8,461 nucleotides of DNA from an uncultured Lachnospiraceae bacterium (GTDB taxonomy: Bacteria > Bacillota > Clostridia > Lachnospirales > Lachnospiraceae): NCBI GenBank assembly GCA_910585255.1, contig CAJUEI010000171.1:1-8461 (forward strand), read 5' to 3'. The translations under genes and the position numbers were made by a program. Shown in pieces: positions 6,019 through 8,461 of the stretch; position 1 is the first letter of the stretch, and each line of letters starts with the position of its first letter. Below the pieces are notes generated by a model. That model was not told the origin of the DNA. It was given only the letters and a program-made list of their open reading frames with translations, and did no database searches.

Positions 6019-8061
6019 TTATAATTGGAACTTTTTAATCGTTTCTCCTAATTCATTGGCAATCTCATTTAGATTTACCGCATAGGAATCCATATTTCCC
6101 ATTGTCCCATTGACCTGTTCCGCAAAATTCGATACCTGCTCCGCTGTCGCTGCCGATTGTTCCGACACCGCAACAATATCATCCATCCGGCTTACCACCT
6201 CATTTTTATTCTGAACCATCTGTGTATTCAAATCCAAAATATTTTCCACTCCATGCACCAACTGATCCACCGACTCCGAAATCTGATGAAACAATTCTTT
6301 TGTTGCCTGAATTGCTTTATCCTGTTCCGCTAAAATTTCACTGCTCTCTGTCATAGATTCCTCCATTACTTTCGAACGAGTAGAAATCTCACCTACAATA
6401 TTTTTAATCTCATCTGTAGAAGACTTTGACTGATCCGCAAGCTGACGAATTTCATTTGCCACAACAGCAAATCCCCGTCCTGCCTCTCCTGCTCTTGCTG
6501 CTTCAATACTGGCATTTAAAGAAAGTAAATTCGTTTGAGAAGTAATTCCGGCAATAACATCCGAGATATAATTAATCTTATGAATACTTTCTAGCATCTC
6601 TTCCATAACTTCAATCGAAATCTGTGACTTTTCCAAAGTCTGCTTTGTCCGAACAATTAAATCTTCCATAACATCAATTCCATCTGAACTTAACTGCCCT
6701 GTATCTACTGACATCTTATCGATTCCATCCACATAGTCCTTTGTTTCTTCTAAACTCTTGGCTAACTTTTCTACCTCTTCACTTGCTTCCTGCGTACTAA
6801 TCGACTGTGCACTCGCACCATCAGAAACATTTTGAATCGATTCTGTTACCTTCTTTGTTGTCTGTTTCGTCTTATCCGTAATAGAAGCAATTTCTGAGGA
6901 AACTTTAAGAATCGTATTAGATTTATCCTGTACTTCTCTCATAAGAGAAGCTACTTTCTTTATCATCTCATTAAAATAATTCTCTAAATCCCCTAATTCA
7001 TCCTGCCGTCTTACTGCAATATTCTGCGTAAAATCCCCTTCCGCCACTTTCTTTGTTACTTTCTGAATCCTTAAAATCTCATTAGCAAGTGTGACAGCAA
7101 CAGCTAAAGCAATCACAATCCCTGCTACTGCTCCCATTCCTCCGCCAATTACAGCCGTAACCTGAACCTTCTTTAAATTCTCAGCATTCTCTTCTTCCCC
7201 AACAAATCCCAAAACCGTCCAGCCTGTAATCTCATCTGTAAGAGCCGTAACCTCAACCAATTCATCCCCTATCTTTACTTCATAATTCATTAAAGTAGGA
7301 TCTGCCTGAAACTGCGACCAAAAAGAAAGCTGTGCCACACTTTCACTTACATAGTGATTCCTAGCATTATCCACTAAAATAGTTCCATTTGCATCTACCA
7401 AAAGTATAAATCCTGTATTTAAAATCGAAATATTCTGCACATATTCCGCCAAAGCATCATAGGAGATATCCAATGCCACTGTTCCATAATTTTCTCCATC
7501 TGAATTCTTAATCTCCTGAGCCACCGTAAAAATCTTATTTCCATCCGAATCCAAATAAGGCTTTGAAAAATAAGCAAAAATACCCTGTCTGTTTTTCAGC
7601 CCTACTGCTCCGGTATACCACTCTCTTCCAGTATCGTCCTGTCCTTCAAAAAGCTCTTTATTCCCTTTTACTTTCCCCTCTTCCTCTGTCAGATAAGCAT
7701 TGACCCGATATCCTGTCTTGGTCGTATAATAACAGCGAACAGAACCATCCGTCACCCGAAGCGAAGCCACCAGCGAATCCTGAATCGCAGTAACATTTCC
7801 TTCTATCGTCCCCTCATCTTCAAAATGCTTTACTTCCTGCTTCCGAGTCAGCAAATCAACCGGCTCACTTAACGTCTTTAAATAAATCTGAAACCCCTTT
7901 AATGTCTCCTGCAAGGTCTGTGAACTGGTTAGACGAATATTAGAAATTAAAATACTGCTGGTATTTTTCAAGGTAAGAAATGCACAAATTATGACCGTAA
8001 CTGCAATAGCAAAAATAAAATAAATAATTAGTTTGACCCGTATCCCTCTTAATCCTTTCAT
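6019..8061 (-). CDS. Methyl-accepting chemotaxis protein, dCache-HAMP-MCPsignal type
   Basis: Transmembrane chemoreceptor of 680 residues that relays ligand binding to CheA/CheW. Order: short basic N-terminus, membrane helix about 10-31, extracellular dCache_1-type sensor about 35-295, second membrane helix about 302-328, HAMP about 329-380, then a long coiled-coil signalling domain to the end. The hairpin tip is intact around 503-545, including QTNLLSLNASIEAARAGE and GRGFAVVANEIRQLA. The sensor has REWY (146-149), SKPYLD (166-171) and GTVALD ending at Asp198, which resembles the amino-acid-binding pattern of dCache receptors; the ligand is only an inference. There is no C-terminal CheR-binding pentapeptide. 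The ATG at 8061 is forced by an in-frame TAG two codons upstream, yet its own Shine-Dalgarno sequence is poor (TAGGAT next to the start). No strong terminator follows, so some read-through into the mntP leader is possible. Confidence 0.95.
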   Translation of the reverse strand: MKGLRGIRVKLIIYFIFAIAVTVIICAFLTLKNTSSILISNIRLTSSQTLQETLKGFQIYLKTLSEPVDLLTRKQEVKHFEDEGTIEGNVTAIQDSLVASLRVTDGSVRCYYTTKTGYRVNAYLTEEEGKVKGNKELFEGQDDTGREWYTGAVGLKNRQGIFAYFSKPYLDSDGNKIFTVAQEIKNSDGENYGTVALDISYDALAEYVQNISILNTGFILLVDANGTILVDNARNHYVSESVAQLSFWSQFQADPTLMNYEVKIGDELVEVTALTDEITGWTVLGFVGEEENAENLKKVQVTAVIGGGMGAVAGIVIALAVAVTLANEILRIQKVTKKVAEGDFTQNIAVRRQDELGDLENYFNEMIKKVASLMREVQDKSNTILKVSSEIASITDKTKQTTKKVTESIQNVSDGASAQSISTQEASEEVEKLAKSLEETKDYVDGIDKMSVDTGQLSSDGIDVMEDLIVRTKQTLEKSQISIEVMEEMLESIHKINYISDVIAGITSQTNLLSLNASIEAARAGEAGRGFAVVANEIRQLADQSKSSTDEIKNIVGEISTRSKVMEESMTESSEILAEQDKAIQATKELFHQISESVDQLVHGVENILDLNTQMVQNKNEVVSRMDDIVAVSEQSAATAEQVSNFAEQVNGTMGNMDSYAVNLNEIANELGETIKKFQL

Positions 8062-8064
8062 ATC

Positions 8065-8124
8065 CTATTTGTGTGCACAATAAAAAAATAGCCCTATTCT
8101 GTCATATAAAACCGGGCTTTGCAC
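8065..8124 (-). CDS. Possible 19-residue leader peptide of the chemoreceptor gene
   Basis: A GTG start lies 4 nt after a strong AAAGGAGG site (8129-8136) and opens a frame of 19 codons plus TAG, ending 3 nt before the chemoreceptor ATG. The peptide would contain SPVLYDRIGLFFYC. The frame spans the whole terminator-like hairpin and its T-run, so translation could influence termination and could feed ribosomes to the weak chemoreceptor start. A shorter ATG frame of 10 codons begins 2 nt upstream (8126) in another frame but is too close to the ribosome site. No conservation data are available, so this is a hypothesis. Confidence 0.35.
   Translation of the reverse strand: MQSPVLYDRIGLFFYCAHK
8082..8118 (-). 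terminator. Terminator-like hairpin in the chemoreceptor leader
   Basis: AGCCC (8114-8118) pairs with GGGCT (8090-8094) over a 19-nt loop, followed by A and T7 (8082-8088). The stem is short, but outer TGTGCA (8120-8125) and TGCACA (8072-8077) could pair too. It lies between the promoter and the gene, so it could attenuate the chemoreceptor or produce a short RNA of about 110 nt. Confidence 0.5.
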
Positions 8125-8153
8125 ATCTCCTCCTTTCTATCCTCTTTTTTCTT

Positions 8154-8183
8154 ATATTTTTATAGAAAATATCTATAAAATAT
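8154..8183 (-). repeat. A/U-rich inverted repeat at the 5' end of the chemoreceptor leader
   Basis: ATATTTTATAG and CTATAAAAATAT pair with a one-base bulge around a 7-nt loop. It begins about 10 nt after the predicted transcription start, as 5' stabilising stem-loops or simple operators often do. The sequence alone does not decide between RNA and DNA function. Confidence 0.5.
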
Positions 8184-8199
8184 TTTTATTGTTAATTTT

Positions 8200-8228
8200 A
8201 TCTTAGCACAATCTACAAAATCTTTCAA
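8200..8228 (-). promoter_or_regulatory. Promoter of the chemoreceptor gene
   Basis: A -35 TTGAAA (8223-8228) and -10 TAAGAT (8200-8205) have the ideal 17-bp spacing, and the -10 is preceded by TGC, an extended -10 element. The start would be near 8193, giving a leader of about 130 nt. It looks sigma-A-like rather than a sigma-D (flagellar) promoter. Confidence 0.7.
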
Positions 8229-8310
8229 GTTTTTATGAAATATTTGATCCCATAAATTTACTCTTAAAATTCCCCCATTTCAAAAAAACATCAAAGCTTA
8301 ATAAAGTAAT

Positions 8311-8458
8311 GCCCCAAGAGGACGCCAGAGTTTAGCAGAACAACGCTGTTCGGCTCTCCGAAAAGCAGAAGCTCTAAGACTTCTGAATTTACGTGTATCC
8401 ACCCGAACGGATCGGGGTGCAATTCGCCCGTACAGCGGGCTAAACACACCCCTTTTTT
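8311..8458 (+). ncRNA. Candidate structured RNA or riboswitch, family not recognised
   Basis: This stretch is clearly more GC-rich than the AT-rich DNA beside it and has no supported coding frame. On the plus strand it holds several local hairpins: TTCGG/CCGAA (8349-8362), CAGAAG/CTTCTG (8366-8385), CACCCGA/TCGGGGTG (8400-8419) and GCCCG/CGGGC (8426-8440). A long-range GTTTAGC/GCTAAAC pairing (8330-8336 with 8439-8445) could close the fold. It ends with GGGGTG pairing with CACCCC and then T6. GGGGTG is shared by the third hairpin and the terminator, which allows a switch. I compared it from memory with tmRNA, RNase P RNA, SRP RNA, 6S RNA and common riboswitches and found no match. No convincing promoter is seen upstream. 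Confidence 0.5.
8414..8458 (+). terminator. Rho-independent terminator at the right edge
   Basis: GGGGTG (8414-8419) pairs with CACCCC (8447-8452), enclosing a second helix GCCCG/CGGGC (8426-8440), and is followed directly by T6 (8453-8458). It ends the plus-strand structured RNA candidate. The T-run fixes the strand as plus. Confidence 0.7.
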
Positions 8459-8461
8459 GCC

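Noticed and set aside
8062..8193. A c-di-GMP riboswitch in the chemoreceptor leader
   Set aside because: Such switches are common before motility genes, but the leader is almost entirely A/U-rich before the terminator and has no GEMM-like conserved bases.
8311..8458. tmRNA, SRP RNA, RNase P RNA or 6S RNA at the right edge
   Set aside because: Landmarks such as the tmRNA tag frame and T-loop, the SRP GGAAGG loop region, the RNase P GAGGAAAGUCC core and the single long bulged 6S hairpin are not present.

Overview
The window looks like chromosomal DNA of a low-GC, strictly anaerobic Gram-positive bacterium of the class Clostridia, possibly Lachnospiraceae. The basis is an O2-sensitive multi-cluster [FeFe]-hydrogenase, strong AGGAGG-type ribosome binding sites, AT-rich intergenic DNA and a yybP-ykoY-type riboswitch. 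The lineage is an inference; no rRNA or other marker is present. Every protein gene I can support lies on the minus strand, so transcription runs right to left.

Right edge (8461 to 8062): a compact, GC-rich stretch at about 8311-8458 folds well on the plus strand and ends in a hairpin plus T6. It is probably a structured RNA or a riboswitch for a gene beyond the window; I cannot name its family. Diverging from it is a good promoter (8200-8228) for a methyl-accepting chemotaxis protein. The chemoreceptor leader holds an A/U hairpin, a possible 19-codon leader peptide with a strong Shine-Dalgarno sequence, and a terminator-like hairpin inside that small frame.

Middle (8061 to 5203): a full-length dCache/HAMP/MCP-signal chemoreceptor is followed by mntP, a manganese exporter. 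Between them lie a promoter, a Mn2+-sensing yybP-ykoY aptamer and a 42-nt terminator hairpin. The 5' arm of this hairpin reuses the 3' strand of aptamer helix P1, as expected for a transcriptional ON switch that makes the exporter when Mn2+ is high.

Left-centre (5131 to 1321): a perfect TTGACA promoter drives a two-gene operon with a 7-bp overlap. The first gene is a flavoprotein joining the C-terminal Fe-S domain of NuoF/HydB to a GltD/NfnB-like FAD/NAD(P) oxidoreductase. The second is a complete [FeFe]-hydrogenase with all accessory clusters and the H-cluster motifs. Together they look like an NAD(P)H-linked hydrogenase in which a GltD-type module replaces the usual FMN/NADH subunit. A 67-nt nested palindrome lies just after the hydrogenase stop, followed by a rho-independent terminator.

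Left edge (1284 to 1): a lipoprotein with an E/T-rich linker and a C-terminal LprI-like (DUF1311) domain, whose TGA overlaps the ATG of a further open frame that runs off the window.
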